In this document: positions 12,221 to 23,608 of the stretch, piece after piece
Position numbering within the stretch: the stretch's first letter is position 1
Layout of the letters: every line of letters begins with the position of its first letter
Source of the DNA: Cudoniella acicularis
Taxonomy: Eukaryota > Ascomycota > Leotiomycetes > Helotiales > Helotiaceae
NCBI GenBank assembly: GCA_013054445.1
Contig: JAAMPI010000380.1
Coordinates: forward strand, 1-40,519
DNA: 40,519 nucleotides
Direction: 5' to 3'
The notes under the pieces: model-generated
What the model was told of the DNA's origin: nothing
Database searches by the model: none
What the model saw: only the letters and a program-made list of their open reading frames with translations
Program-made: the position numbers and the translations under genes

Positions 12221-13488
12221 GACGGAGCAGAGACAATTCTATGCTGGGTACGCGAAAAAGAACCGCTTCTGCTTGCTCTCACCCGAGTAAAAAAAAAATT
12301 AAGTGAACGAAAGAGAATGCATCATTTAAAGTACCAGGACTTGGAAGCTCACCGATAATTGTCCAAGAGCGCACCAATAAGATCAAGTTATTGACGGAGT
12401 TAGAAGGAACTCAACACTTCCGATTATCGGTTGTGAAATTGTCTGTTAGAGTGAGACAGGAAAGCCAATGAGAGAAGTCGACTCTCGCGGACTTAAGCAC
12501 TTTTGTCGGCAATTTTAATCCGGGGAGCGGGGAAAGCGGCTCCGACTTTCAAAACCCCTCCCCCTTTCCTTATCGCTTAATCGGAGGCACCCAATCAGTG
12601 TCAAGATATCGAAACTATTGCGAACACAACAATTTATCCCGAAATATGTAGAAATCGAATAGTTACATTCGAAGGTCGATAAACTAAAGAAGTTAGTCAA
12701 GCCAAATCAGTTATCTCCTCGACGGTTATGTGCGTAGTAGAGTAAACTCGTATAAAACACTCGAAAATCAAAAAATACCCACTAAGTGAAGAGTGCTAAA
12801 ATTCGAGAGTCAACATAAAAGGATAGGGTAGATTAGGATAAATCCACTTCTTTTCTTATAATGTGTTACAGTAGCAAAGATATTGAGAGTGTTATAACCT
12901 ATTTCGCGATTTTGCGCGCATAACGGCCGAGGAGATATAACAAATTATATATTTTTTTCGCTAGTACTAACTTTGCTCAACCCACGTAAACACTTTAAAA
13001 AGTTTTTAGCTTCGACAAGTTTGAATCACATCCCAATTTACTGAGTAGCTATTTCAGAGACGTTGATAATGGAACGTATCCTTTGTGATTATACCACACA
13101 AATTTCAAAAGCATGATCTACTTTTGAAGTCAAATTTGTTGAGATCCGTTGTGACACCGTGGCGGCCTGTTCTGGAAAAACCAAGTACAGGCAGCGTTTA
13201 TTTTCAAATCACCAAAACTTGCAATGTATTTTCAGGTAAGCTTTAATCATTAAATCGAGAAATGGAACATGCGAGACAATTAATCAATTCAACAATGCAA
13301 ATGTGGCTGGCTAGTGTAGATTGTGTTTCATTCTTTCTTGAATATTAATCCCCTTGCGCACGATATATTACCCCTCTTCGAGTGGTCAAAGGAAAACATT
13401 TGGCCAACAAATAATCTTCTCCATGCCTCTTTGCCTTATCTTCAACACAATCAAATCAATATCGACGATACCCCAACCCAGCTGCGGC
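12221..13488. other. AT-rich intergenic spacer
   Basis: The first ~350 bp are presumably the promoter of the leftward MFS gene. The rest, especially 12700-13330, is AT-rich with runs such as AATTATATATTTTTTTCG and no coding potential that I can support. It may hold decayed repeat DNA, but no transposase frame could be read. Confidence 0.5.
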
Positions 13489-14917
13489 CTAGTACCCCGC
13501 GCGTGCGATTCCTTGCGCCCTGGTGACGAGCTGATTAGCAAAGGCAATCTTCTGTGCATTTATAGCAGCATTCGCCTGGATCATTGTCAGGCACCTGAGC
13601 ATCTCGTTCTGAAGCTCAATTTGCATTAGCGCCGACTCCTGCAGTTGCTCCATCTCCACTCCTACTCTAGTTTTCTGCTGCTGCCACAGTTCAACAAAAT
13701 AGGCTAGAAATAATCCAAAGTCTCCGTCACAACCATCAGAATACCATACAAGAGTATAGTGGTCAGCAAGTCCCTGTTTGTAATTAGTAAAGCAGGGTTT
13801 TCAGGCGGGACTATGCTTACCAATCTAAAGATCGTATCCCATTTACGGAAACTCAACTCATTGTCCTCTTTAGCCGTGTAATCAAAACGAGCAACAGCGA
13901 ATGTTCGAGCAAGTGCTGAAATTGATTCGGTACTATTCCCTGTTGGATCTTCGGGAAGAGAGGCTAGCTGCCGATATGAGTACATCTCGCTATTGGTGGG
14001 ACCCTTCCAGTTATGAAGCCAAGAACCATGACTGGCTTCAAGGTGATCCTGGAGCTGTTTGAGGGGCTCAGCGGGAAAGCAGGCTCGGGGGATATGGTTG
14101 TAATCAAAGGGCTCTCTAGTGACTGGATGCCGCAATTGTGGTTCCGTCTTGAAAAAGTTGTTCAAGCCCTTAACTAGCTGCTCGGGTTTGCACAGCACAT
14201 CTGAAAGATAATGCATGAAACCCTCTACTGTCATACACGGAATTTTCAAAGAGAGGGGACAACGTGGTCGTGTGTGTATTCTGCTGTCATAATTTTGCTC
14301 CTGAAAGAGGTCGCGAAACAGTGTATCCAGCAGGAACACTCGCTCGTCTGTTGAACACACAGATTCGAGGTCGTCATAAAACTCCTCAGGGGTGCTCAAT
14401 GGTGGAGCTGAAACCGCCTTCAGATTGCTGGACGGCCCTTCGGGAGTGAGCATTTTGTTCAGCCTGTTGATGTTAAGATCTGTTCAGGAAGAGGGGCAGT
14501 TTCGCTTTGTGGGCAGAAGGCCTCGTGGAAATTACATATTGCCATGACGACCCAGGGAAACATAGAATCCTTTTCGCCATCTTTCGCAAGACACAAACCC
14601 CAGTAGGCAACGGCAGGATCCGATGACGATATAGATTTGGGGACATCTACTTCTGGATTTTCTGGTATCAGCGCAGAGCTTGAGACATCTTCCTCTAGCC
14701 TTTTCGCGACAACAGCTCCTTGAACCAGTGGCCAGTTCTTCGCTGCAGTTGAGATTTCCGGCTGGTCCGTGGAAGACTTGGAAGAATGTGTATTCTGCGC
14801 CGATAAGAGGTGGAGAGAGTTGCGAACTTTATTCTAGTTTGTAATTGCTTTTGCCTTCTTTGATGTCGTTGGATTGCGAGGATCAGCTGAAAAGCTTGAA
14901 GACTGAGTCGATGTCAT
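13489..14917 (-). CDS. SH3-domain protein with DUF7514-like region; in-frame stop, possible pseudogene
   Basis: Model: 14917-14536, 14479-13821, 13773-13489. Introns are 56 nt (GTAATT..GAACAG) and 47 nt (GTAAGC..AAACAG). Joining the last intron restores a full SH3 fold: ARFDYTAKEDNELSFRKWDTI, then LVWYSDG..GDFGLFLAYFVEL, which places the ALYDY-like, W and G-L-F-x-x-Y motifs correctly. A ~60-residue Gln-rich, coiled-coil-like tail follows. The middle (MTVEGFMHYLSDVL .. HIPRACFPAEP) resembles the fungal DUF7514 domain as I recall it; such proteins are probably scaffolds. The frame from the ATG at 14917 holds a TAG at 14836-14834, codon 28, possibly from CAG. Either the gene is broken, or an upstream intron ends at that TAG (AACTAG|AATAAAG). 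No other ATG lies before residue ~100. Decayed coding DNA lies just upstream. Confidence 0.6.
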
Positions 14918-14997
14918 GTCGTTTTTCGGTATATTTGGTAACACTATCTAAAAATTGCAATTTCATGTCTGCTGTAGCACATTGGAAGCCCTGTTGA

Positions 14998-15782
14998 TTA
15001 TACAGTATCAGCATCATCAACTAGTGAGGAATAGGCGGGCTCACACTCTTCTTGGGTCAAAGATGGCCTGATGCGGCTCAATTTCGAGCTGTTACCTTTC
15101 CAGCTGCAACGATCAAAGCTGTCGATATCTTGCGTTGAGATTTCTATTTCGAAATTATCAACGGCCGGTATAGGTGATCCGCTTCAATAAGTTGGGAAAA
15201 TATGATTGTACTTGAAAATTGATTGCTGGCATGAAATCATCTGGGTTGCTTCCAAGAGTTCTATATTAGTCGGAAAAGGCCGATTAGGAATGCCTTGCAA
15301 AGTGCCTAATACGCGCCAATGCATATGCAGAGGTCTTAGAGAAGCCGCGGAAATGAAACCTGCATCATCATCACCTGAGAGGGTTATCGATACCTGGGGT
15401 GATTTATCAATCTCAAAGGATATTAATCTTCCCATGACGCATAACATAAACTTTTGGAGACGGGAGTCATTTCAATTGAAGATGATACAAATTTTCACCC
15501 ATAACTAACTACCTTTCATCCAATTGATCTCAAAGTTCCGCTCATGTGGGACAGACAGCCTTGGAGCTCAGATGAAATGTGGGGAGACATGTTTTGGACA
15601 AAAAGCTCCAAAAAGGAATTATAGTTTCTCTCATTCGTAGTTTGCAATGCAGCCGCAGAGTTGTAATCCTGAACGGAAAAAAAGTGGCTAAAGTCTGTGT
15701 ATCTTGAAGATGTGAAAATGAAGTGTGTAGCATAGGTTTCCAAAAAGCAAATCCACAACTGCGATTTCACCTGTCCCTCAGT
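14998..15782 (-). pseudogene. Decayed coding block with in-frame stops
   Basis: Reading the minus strand from 15782, one frame is open for about 88 codons (YTDFSHFFSVQDYNS, LELFVQNMSPHISSELQG) and then meets a TGA at 15518-15516. A donor right after it (GTAGTT at 15512) and an acceptor at 15451 give a 62-nt intron that leads in frame into 15450-15187. That piece contains MGRLISFEIDKSPQVSITLS and LRPLHMHWRVLGTLQGIPNR. A second in-frame TGA lies at 15186-15184, and the same frame then stays open for 61 more codons to a TAA at 14998. This continuity across two stops looks like a dead gene, perhaps once joined to the SH3 gene downstream. I do not recognise the family. Chance ORFs are possible, but three consecutive compatible blocks make that less likely. 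Confidence 0.4.
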
Positions 15783-17334
15783 TCACAAAGCGTAGCCTTC
15801 GAACTCCGAGCTTTAAGCCTCAAACTCGAAGCTCCGGCCCCAAGCTCCGAACCCCAAAGGCAACGACAAAGGTATTAAGTTCAACCCCGCTAATTGATTG
15901 TTTGGCTACAACCTGGTGTGAAACAGGCGTCAAATCACCACCGTAAATGCGAGTGCAGCACACGGCCGCTAAGCACGAAAGTGAACGACTCAAAAAATTC
16001 GGGGTTATAAAAATTGACTGTTGCTTGTTTGGGTGATCAGTTTGTCAAGCTGTCGAGTTATAAAGTCGTTCAACAAATAGCTGATTGTCGGTTGGCGCCG
16101 CTACACCCTTGATGATAACTTTTACTTTCGGTTGCTCAACATCCGAATTTAAGGGTTCAAGAGCGTCTACACCAGGATATCGCACATTAAAAGTCGGGTG
16201 TTGGCTAGGAATTACTAAAGTGAATGCAGATGCGAGGTACAACTTCAACACGGCTCAGGCTCAGCCGCTGGGCACGATTGTAACGCCCGGCAGCTGGGTT
16301 CTCTTTGGCTCAGAAGAACAGAGAAGGGTTTCTCTTATATATGCTAAAAGAAGGGGCACGAGAAATTTGGGGCAGAAAGCAATGATTCACTCATTTACAT
16401 CAGTGAATTTCGGGCAGTGAATTGTACAGAGAAGATTGAAAATCATCTCTCAATCCTTCACAACATTTGAGATTTTGAGATTGTTATTGAAGGAAACTAT
16501 AGACGAAACTGACATAAAAAGGCGTACTTAAGATGAGGTGTCCTAAGGAAACAAGAAAGAATAATAAGAATAGAATAGGAGTACATGTTTGAAAGGCAAT
16601 TTCTTCCTTAAGTCCGCAAGTGGACTTTTTTCTCACTTGGGAATTCGATCTTCAATATTTCTTGAGCAGTAACATTTGAGAAAACGCTATGCATGGAGCT
16701 ATGTTCGAGCAGGTGCAACGCCAATTTTCTAGATGCTAGCGCAATTTTACCCTTGCCATGGAGGTGTACATGAAAGGTTGGATGTTTTTTGCTGCTTCGA
16801 CAGTACAAGAACTCACGTCTAGAAATCGAATCGGGGAGCTTTGCGCATGTTCCATGACGGCAGTGCTAGAAGGCTTTTGTATCAAATTTTGCTGGGAAAA
16901 GGATTTCCAGAGGCTGGGCCTCAATTTTGCATATCCGATCAAACTTTCATAGATCTTTGGGTAGTACCTAGACTGGGCTCAGAATCTCACATCAATTTTC
17001 ATCATAGCCCCGGACAGTGAACACTGGACTTTCCAGGAACTGAAGCCGAGACCACCGTCAAAAGATGCCTCTTGTCAAACTTTGAAGCAGATTTCTTCAG
17101 GTTTCGTTATGCTTTGTTGTAACTGATTGGTTTTGATCAGAATTATTTTTTCAGGCATTGAATTCTATTTATTTTCAGTCCACAGCCATAATGTTTTATT
17201 GAAAGCAGGTTGTTTGTCATTTGGCATTGCGAGTTAGGGGGCAGATGTTAAAGGTCACGTGCAAATCGCGTCTCTGAGTCTTGGAAATCGCGTCAACTGC
17301 GACATCAAAATTGTCAACCCTCGCGCAATCCACC
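15783..17334. other. Intergenic region
   Basis: No supported gene. ORFs of 60-110 codons occur on both strands around 16045-16420 and 16600-16950, but most lack an ATG and none has a recognisable motif. A curious near-repeat AGCTCCGA/AAGCTCCGGCCCC occurs around 15800-15850. The right end is the promoter of the next gene. Confidence 0.5.
17256..17261. promoter_or_regulatory. CACGTG box in promoter
   Basis: A palindromic CACGTG within GGTCACGTGC lies 74 bp before the ATG at 17335. This is the core site of fungal bHLH factors and sits at a typical promoter distance. Six-base sites also arise by chance, so function is only suggested. Confidence 0.3.
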
Positions 17335-18183
17335 ATGGCTTCCAGTTCTACGAAACGCAGCTTTGACACATACGCAGAGGATGATGGCAACGAGCCGTCC
17401 AGCTCCAGCACCCTTCCTTTGCCAAAAAAGACCCGCTCAGATGCCGATCCAGCGCTCTGGGATATGATCTCCAGTCTGCCGCCCCTTACGACATCGACAA
17501 TCCTCTGGCAGATTTGCGCACAAGACCCAAAGCTCGCCGAACTGGTGAAGACCGCACACGATTCGCATCTCGCCGAAGAAGCTTCCAAACCCCCCGAGAA
17601 CTTCGACAACTACTCGAAAGACTGCTGGCATACCTTGAACATGAAATACAAACGAATGTCTAGCAGTAAGCAATACAATATGATGGGCGACATCGTCGCT
17701 GTACTTGATCGGAGCAGAGAGGCTATCATGGATAAAGCTGGCCCGGATACTAGATGGGAGACGCGTAGAAACGCGCTGGACATATTGCGCAAGATTTCCA
17801 AAAGCATTATGCTTTGCGAAGAGCAACAAATCAGGCATGAGCTCATGAAGGATGGCTACGCGCTGCAACAGTTTGCGGATAGCATGCTCGAGTTAACAAA
17901 TGGAATGACTGAGGAGGAGAAGGACAGATACAAAGACGAGGGGCTATACGAGAAATTAGTGGACTTACAAAATGAGTGCGACTGGGAGACAGATATGGAA
18001 GGTCTGAGGGACGTCTACGAAGCATTCGATGGACCGGCTGATGATGAGGATGAAGGCGGCGAAGGCGATGATGATGATGAGCCCAGCGGTTTAAACGAGT
18101 CACCAGAGTCGAGTGCTCCCAAAGATGTATCCGGAAGCACTCCTCCACGGAAGAGGGTGTTTAGTGTTGTTGAATTGTCCTAG
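17335..18183 (+). CDS. Conserved helical protein with acidic tail, function unknown
   Basis: Single-exon gene of 282 aa. The ATG at 17335 sits in an ideal context (CACCATGG); the frame upstream has no other ATG. Residues ~1-45 are Ser-rich with basic PKKTR, a possible nuclear signal. Residues ~46-240 look fully helical: WDMISSLPPLTTSTILWQI, FDNYSKDCWHTLNMKYKRM, QYNMMGDIVAVLDRSREAIM, RRNALDILRKISKSIMLC. The C-terminus is very acidic (DEDEGGEGDDDDE) and Ser/Pro-rich, ending PPRKRVFSVVELS. The pattern resembles ascomycete hypothetical proteins with a short LP..L..IL motif, and the helical layout loosely recalls Cut8/STS1 nuclear-proteasome tethers, but I cannot claim homology. A CACGTG box lies 74 bp upstream. 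Confidence 0.8.
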   Translation: MASSSTKRSFDTYAEDDGNEPSSSSTLPLPKKTRSDADPALWDMISSLPPLTTSTILWQICAQDPKLAELVKTAHDSHLAEEASKPPENFDNYSKDCWHTLNMKYKRMSSSKQYNMMGDIVAVLDRSREAIMDKAGPDTRWETRRNALDILRKISKSIMLCEEQQIRHELMKDGYALQQFADSMLELTNGMTEEEKDRYKDEGLYEKLVDLQNECDWETDMEGLRDVYEAFDGPADDEDEGGEGDDDDEPSGLNESPESSAPKDVSGSTPPRKRVFSVVELS

Positions 18184-19587
18184 TTTCTACGGTGATACGG
18201 CAAGTTTTGGATATGTTTCTATGTACAAAGTTGCCTGCAGGATAGTTTCGTGCTTGTGGCATGTGCATTGTTTGAAATGGAGAGGGCAAAAGGCGATGCA
18301 ATATTTACCATGCTGTTGCACCAGATACGATTACTTATGTTTTGATACCCAAATGTAATGGAGGACATCTTTTTACCTACTTTTCCTGCTTTTCTCGCGT
18401 TGTTTTGGAAGCCATTCTGTTGTCGCTCAAGCATAATACAAAAGATACAAGTCATGGATAGTCGGCTGACTGTTCGTTTCTTTCAATCACTCAACAGCTA
18501 TGAATAAAACGCAGTTTAGGTGTTGAAATCTTTACAATAAGAAGGATTTTATGTTATTCTCGCTCTCAGTACGACTTGGGTGTTGTCCTTGACGACACGG
18601 CATCCAAATGCAGCCATCCGGCCAACAACTCTCATAATCAACTTTGATTATGCCACTGCGCTTGATTTCCTTATCAAATTTCAAGCTCTCTGTCTCGACG
18701 AGAGCGGAGTGGGTATATGGTAACATACTTTCTTGCAACGGTGCTTTCTGGAGGCGACTAGGACAGGGAAATCACAGTAGAAGATAGCAAAGCTAAAGGA
18801 TATCTCAGCTGACCAAGTTCATGAACTCCCCACAATTACCAAGATAGAATGCTTTGCAATTGTCGTCGTGGACTTCTTGGGTGGGATGAGGAGGTTGACG
18901 ACTGACTGCTGAAGTAGTTGAACAACTTGGACCTTTTTGCCTGTTTGCCTTTCAATAAAACATGCTGAATAATTGCTTGAGTATGGTTCAGCCATTTGAA
19001 CTCCAGGCAAAACTTATAGCCAGCGCAAGCGACACATGCCGTGCTAGTCTAGACCATTAGTGAGCAATTCCAGCCTTACTGAACCATAGGGGAGACCATG
19101 GCCGTTCCGTTTCTGAGCTCCCCCGTACCAGGCTGTCAGGAACTTCTAAGTTCAACTGACTTGAAATAGGGGGCTGAATTCCTGGGGCACGTTTTAAACT
19201 TCACATGATTCTTGGCAGGTACCATCAAGTGGGTATTTTCCTGGGCTGACTCATCCTCCACCTATCGTTTGTCGTTATTAACGGCTTTTATCGGTATCTG
19301 ATCCTTAGTGCATTTCAACACGGCGACTTCAAGCCTTGCTCGCCTCGTCCGCCAATTTCAATATCAATCGACCATCGTGGGGAGCCTAGGAGCCTCCGCA
19401 ATGCTGGTGCCTAACCTGAGAAACCCTTGATGTGTTCGTGCTGCGGCGTTTAAAAACCCCCCGACTCCGTTGATCCGTTGTGTCGACATCCGTGACGCGA
19501 AGCTGTCCAATTTCTCGGGCTCGTTAAGCCTCGAGTCGCATTTTTACGGTTCCGTCATTTGGCATCAACACCAACACGACGACCGCC
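18184..19587. other. Intergenic region
   Basis: Holds the 3' end of the gene ending at 18183 and the 5' region of the Zn2Cys6 gene at 19588. Minus-strand ORFs at 18738-18532 and 19010-18819 are 60-70 codons, with motifs such as SCWPDGCIWMPC in the first, but no splice or family evidence joins them. No gene is called. Confidence 0.5.
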
Positions 19588-22227
19588 ATGGATAAACCAC
19601 TGCCAGCTCTGCCAGAGGGCCAGCCAAGTTTGACCAATCCTCCTACCCTCGAGAAACGGGCGCGACTGTCTTGCGTTCAGTGCCGGAAGCGAAAGGTGGC
19701 ATTTCTCCCCGGAAAGGCATACAGCGGCTGACCCGGCGTTCCGGATACATAGGTGAAATGTGATCGAAAAGAGCCGTTCTGTACGGCTTGTGAGAAACAT
19801 CAGGAGGCATGTCTCTATCCTCACGAAAGAAAAAAGGTTGTTCGCCGATCGTAAGTCGACTAAAATCCAAAAAGTGCAATAGAGTTGATCACGTGTCTCC
19901 CAGGGCGTATAAGGACATGGCGCAAAGACTTGCAAAAATGGAGCGTCTAATATCTGACTTTGCTCTTAACCCTAATGCAGATGATGAAAGCGCATCTCCT
20001 GCAGTCTCGGAAGCCAGTCCTCCTGAAATTCTAGTCAAGGAAAAGTCGGTCAAGAGAAGTCCTGCGGTAGTTCTACCATCTCCCGTAGAAGAATCAGACT
20101 TTGCCTGGGCTATTCCCGACACTGATATGAATGGCCGCATGCAACATTATGGAGATGATCGATTTGATCCACCAACACTGGGCCAGCACCCAGACACAGG
20201 AATCTGCTATAATGGTATGCTTTGGATCCTTCTTCAAATGCTCTATAAAATACTGAACTGCAAGGTCCCTGTTCTATATTCTCCCCAAAAGGTGTTGAAT
20301 GGGTCAATGTCCTGGTTGGAGATGAAAGTTTCGGTCAGATGTTAGCGACTTTATCAACCTCGAAGTTACGACACCTGGATTTCGATATGTCTGTTCGACA
20401 CCCTTTACCACCTCGGGAAATCCTATACGCGTGTATGAAATGTAAGTGCAAGCCCCTCTTGTTTAGATTTTCAGTTGTCTAACACTGCATATTGTAAAGG
20501 TTACTTCGAAAAGCTTAACCAAGACATACGCCTGTTCCGACAAGATAAAGTTATGGATGCCATCGAAGCGTACCTTGCCGGAACTCCCCATCTAGGGTAT
20601 GGTTGGTACGCTGCGATCAACATCATTTTAGCACACGCTATTCGAAATGAACCCGAGTTTAAAAATCTCAAAAATGACTGTGACAAGTATCTTTATAACA
20701 CCATAAGCGTGATTCCAAACATCATATTGCAACCTCCCGAAGAACTATGCATTGGGGCTCTATTATCATCAGTAAGATAATCGTCCTTTTCGCAAGTGAT
20801 TCGTTAACAAGATCATTTAGGTTTTATATTTTATGTTTTCATTTGAAAACCAAGCGGCTATTTCAATTCTAGCAATGGCAGTACAGCAAATGATGATATC
20901 TGGCTATGGCACCAAAATACATGGTCTGACTGATGTGGAAATACTACACCGTCGAAGGCTTTTCTGGCATGGCTATATCCTGGATAATGACCTTGCACTT
21001 CGACTTGGCAAACCGGCAATTTTTAACGAGAATCAAAACATTGATTTGCCTGACGAACATCCTCCTGATGGGCATGGTATATTTAACTTGGGCAATGGAT
21101 CCTTTAATTTTCTTCGAGAGCACGTCAAATTAGCCAAGATCCAAACCCAGATATATTCGAAGCTCCATTCTGACAAAGTTGCAAATCAATCTTCAGAGCA
21201 ATTGTTCACCAGCATCTCTGATCTTGATGAACAGCTACACACGTGGAAGGAGAATATCCCAGAAATGCTCAGGCCACAGACACCTTTAGACCAATTTGGC
21301 TTTGACAGATTGATTTTCGTTACAGTTCTTCATTATACCTACTTTCAATTGACAATTGCTATTCATTCGGTGGTATTTGCAGGGTTTGCTGCTCATAATT
21401 CTAATGACCGGGACACGAGAATATTTCCAAGTGTGGCATTGTGTGTGGCGGCAGCTCGGGCATCAATTTCGCTTCTAAACTATCACGATGATAGTCATCC
21501 CTTTACACTGTATGCTTCTTGTCCCCAAACTTACCCGGAGATTCTAAGTTAACCTCAAAACTTCCAGATACCTGGTCAATCATGTTGCTTGGAGTGTGGA
21601 TATTCTGTTCATGAATATTCTTCAAAACAAGGGCAGCCCCCGAGTACTGAAGGATTTGAAAATGCTCGAGAAAATCGTTAGCTTCTATGAAGCTTACGAT
21701 CCAGATCGCGAGACATCAGCAGCTTACCAAATCACCAAAGTTTTATATATCATCGCATCGAAAGCTGTCAGCAAGGCCCAAGGCAAATCAATAGAATTTA
21801 CGGAGCTGCTACAGGCCCCAGTCACCGGGTCAAGTAGTCTAGTTTCTGACGAGTACACCTCGAACCCAGGAACTGCGATCATTGACCAAGGCTACTTTCC
21901 ACCTATGAACTCGTTCAATAACGGAATGAACAATGGAATGAACAATGTACCGTTCCTGGAATCTGAATGGATGATGCCCCTCGGTTTTCAACCCGAGTAT
22001 TGGTATGTTGCCCTTGCTTTTATGTCAATTTGGGGACCGAGTTCAAACCATGTGTTGGATACTGTCTTTGCAAGGCTCACCAAGATCGCCCTAAATGATT
22101 TCGAGATGAGATCTCGGCTCTTTTGCTCCTTCACTATCTTTAAGTTTCATGCTAATTTGTCTTCAGGCAGGATCCATGGGCCAACGTCTTTCAGGATCCC
22201 GACATTTCTGACTTGAAGTTGAACTAG
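19588..22227 (+). CDS. Zn2Cys6 transcription factor with fungal MHR domain
   Basis: Nuclear DNA-binding regulator, 707 aa from eight exons: 19588-19695, 19753-19850, 19904-20214, 20292-20441, 20500-20771, 20821-21509, 21568-22002, 22167-22227. All introns are GT..AG and the phases agree. The first intron splits the binuclear zinc cluster, which after splicing reads C-x2-C-x6-C-x6-C-x2-C-x6-C at residues ~30-57 (CVQCRKRKVKCDRKEPFCTAC). A basic linker and a short MAQRLAKMERLI coiled coil for dimerisation follow. The middle-homology region carries LFWHGYILDNDLALRLGKPAIF, the hallmark of Fungal_trans. The tail has a small NGMNNGMNN repeat from a 12-bp duplication and ends WANVFQDPDISDLKLN. The last intron (164 nt) is unusually long here. 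Target genes are unknown; neighbours suggest none. Confidence 0.88.
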
Positions 22228-22772
22228 GTCCAGACCTCTGTTGTGCACCGGTGAACGGTTAGACATAGCAGGATTGAAGATCTCGACCCGACAGATCACC
22301 TGGATGGTGGTTTTTATAATCACGTGACAGTTAACTCGCCGCCAAATCGGGTGATCCAGCCAACCAGGTTGCATGAACTTGCAAAATTGCAAGAACATGT
22401 GTTGGACGGTTCTTTGATCCCAGATTACCGAGTGGAGCGATAATTCCCTCTGTTTCGATTCTCGAAGATTGCCATGCGCAAATGCCGCTTATTTCACCAG
22501 GTTTGGCGGGTTAGCTGACATCGGACCCACCCGGATCTCAAAATGGCCTCATTTTTCCCTACTGTCGTACGACTAACAGCTTGGAACGGAAAATATCACC
22601 TGCCTTCCAAAATACATTTCCACAAACAAATACTGTCCGGATACCGTTCCTCTTGCGAAAATGCACCACCCCGTCTACATCTATAATAATTCGCGTCTTT
22701 TTTTCATTCACAACCCAAAACCTACGCGATAATCCTTTTAATCCAGTCAAATCCGAGAGAAAATCAGCGAAA
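22228..22772. other. Intergenic region with promoter
   Basis: 545 bp between the Zn2Cys6 gene and a small gene on the same strand. A CACGTG (in ATCACGTGACAG) occurs near 22320. T/C-rich tracts precede the ATG at 22773, as in fungal promoters. No ORF here is supported. Confidence 0.45.
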
Positions 22773-23098
22773 ATGAGTGTTGTTGCACAGCGAAACATCG
22801 CTCTCGCTGCTCTGGCCGGCGTCGGTGCCCTCTTTGCTGCCAACGCCCTCATGAAGCCGTCGAAAACACAATCAATTGCCAATGGCATGCGAAGACAGCT
22901 GGATGAGTACAATTCGAATGTGCGTCCGGAACAGAATTCAGGGTAAGGCTACTACCATATGTGCGCAACGCAGGGAACATTAATGGCTAACAATCGAGAA
23001 GTGATACACTTATGGATCGCACACAAGTTATGGAGGACGTCAAGAAGCAGAAACCTTGGAACGTCACCTACGCTGAGCGAGAAGCGAATAGCAAATAA
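22773..23098 (+). CDS. Small (88-aa) membrane-anchored protein
   Basis: A two-exon gene easily missed by ORF length cutoffs. Exons 22773-22942 and 23002-23098 are joined by a 59-nt intron (GTAAGG..GGCTAAC..GAGAAG) with a branch point GCTAAC. The donor leaves two bases and the acceptor supplies one, giving an in-frame Gly. Residues ~9-27 (IALAALAGVGALFAANALM) form one transmembrane helix after a short N-terminus without acidic residues. The soluble part is polar, with KKQKPWNVTYAEREANSK at the end. The layout fits small single-span mitochondrial proteins of fungi, but no named family is recognised. The splice fit, the good start context and a homogeneous composition support a real gene. Confidence 0.65.
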
Positions 23099-23608
23099 AT
23101 TCCACTCTTGGATCCGGGGACAGGGAGTTGTAGGACATGACTGAGCATTTCTGGTATTGGAGTTTGGGAAAAGACTTCATACGTGGAGGGAATTGGGATG
23201 GTTACCCTTAAGATGGCTTTTGGGCACTGAAAATAGATTATTTGTGTTGAGATAGAAGGTCGACAATTTGCATGCGGGCTGTGTTCTTGGTTACAGGTTT
23301 AGAGGCCTTGAAATAGTCGTTGCCAGCTTGGGGGAAGGAATATATTGTGTTCTTTCGGATTACACTCGATCTTTTGGGTCTGCTATTCGATCAGTCTTTT
23401 CTCCTCGGTGACTAATAGGAAGCCGTGAACTCTCAGCTCAATCCACCATCCCAAGTAGGACCTCAGAGAAACTTTTATCTCAAGTCGCAAGTGCTTTGCT
23501 TTAGGAAACAACCGGTTCCAGAAAAACTTTGATTTTATTGTGACGGAAACAAATATGGAAGAAAACTCATCGTCCATGCTTTTCAAAACATATTCTTATA
23601 TTAACTCT
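23099..23608. other. Intergenic region
   Basis: 510 bp between the small plus-strand gene and the convergent minus-strand gene, AT-biased, probably two 3' UTRs. No supported ORF. Confidence 0.5.

Noticed and set aside
17437..18148. Minus-strand ORFs opposite the 17335-18183 gene
   Set aside because: Shadows of a codon-biased exon; His/Arg repeats mirror the acidic GAT/GAG tract on the coding strand.
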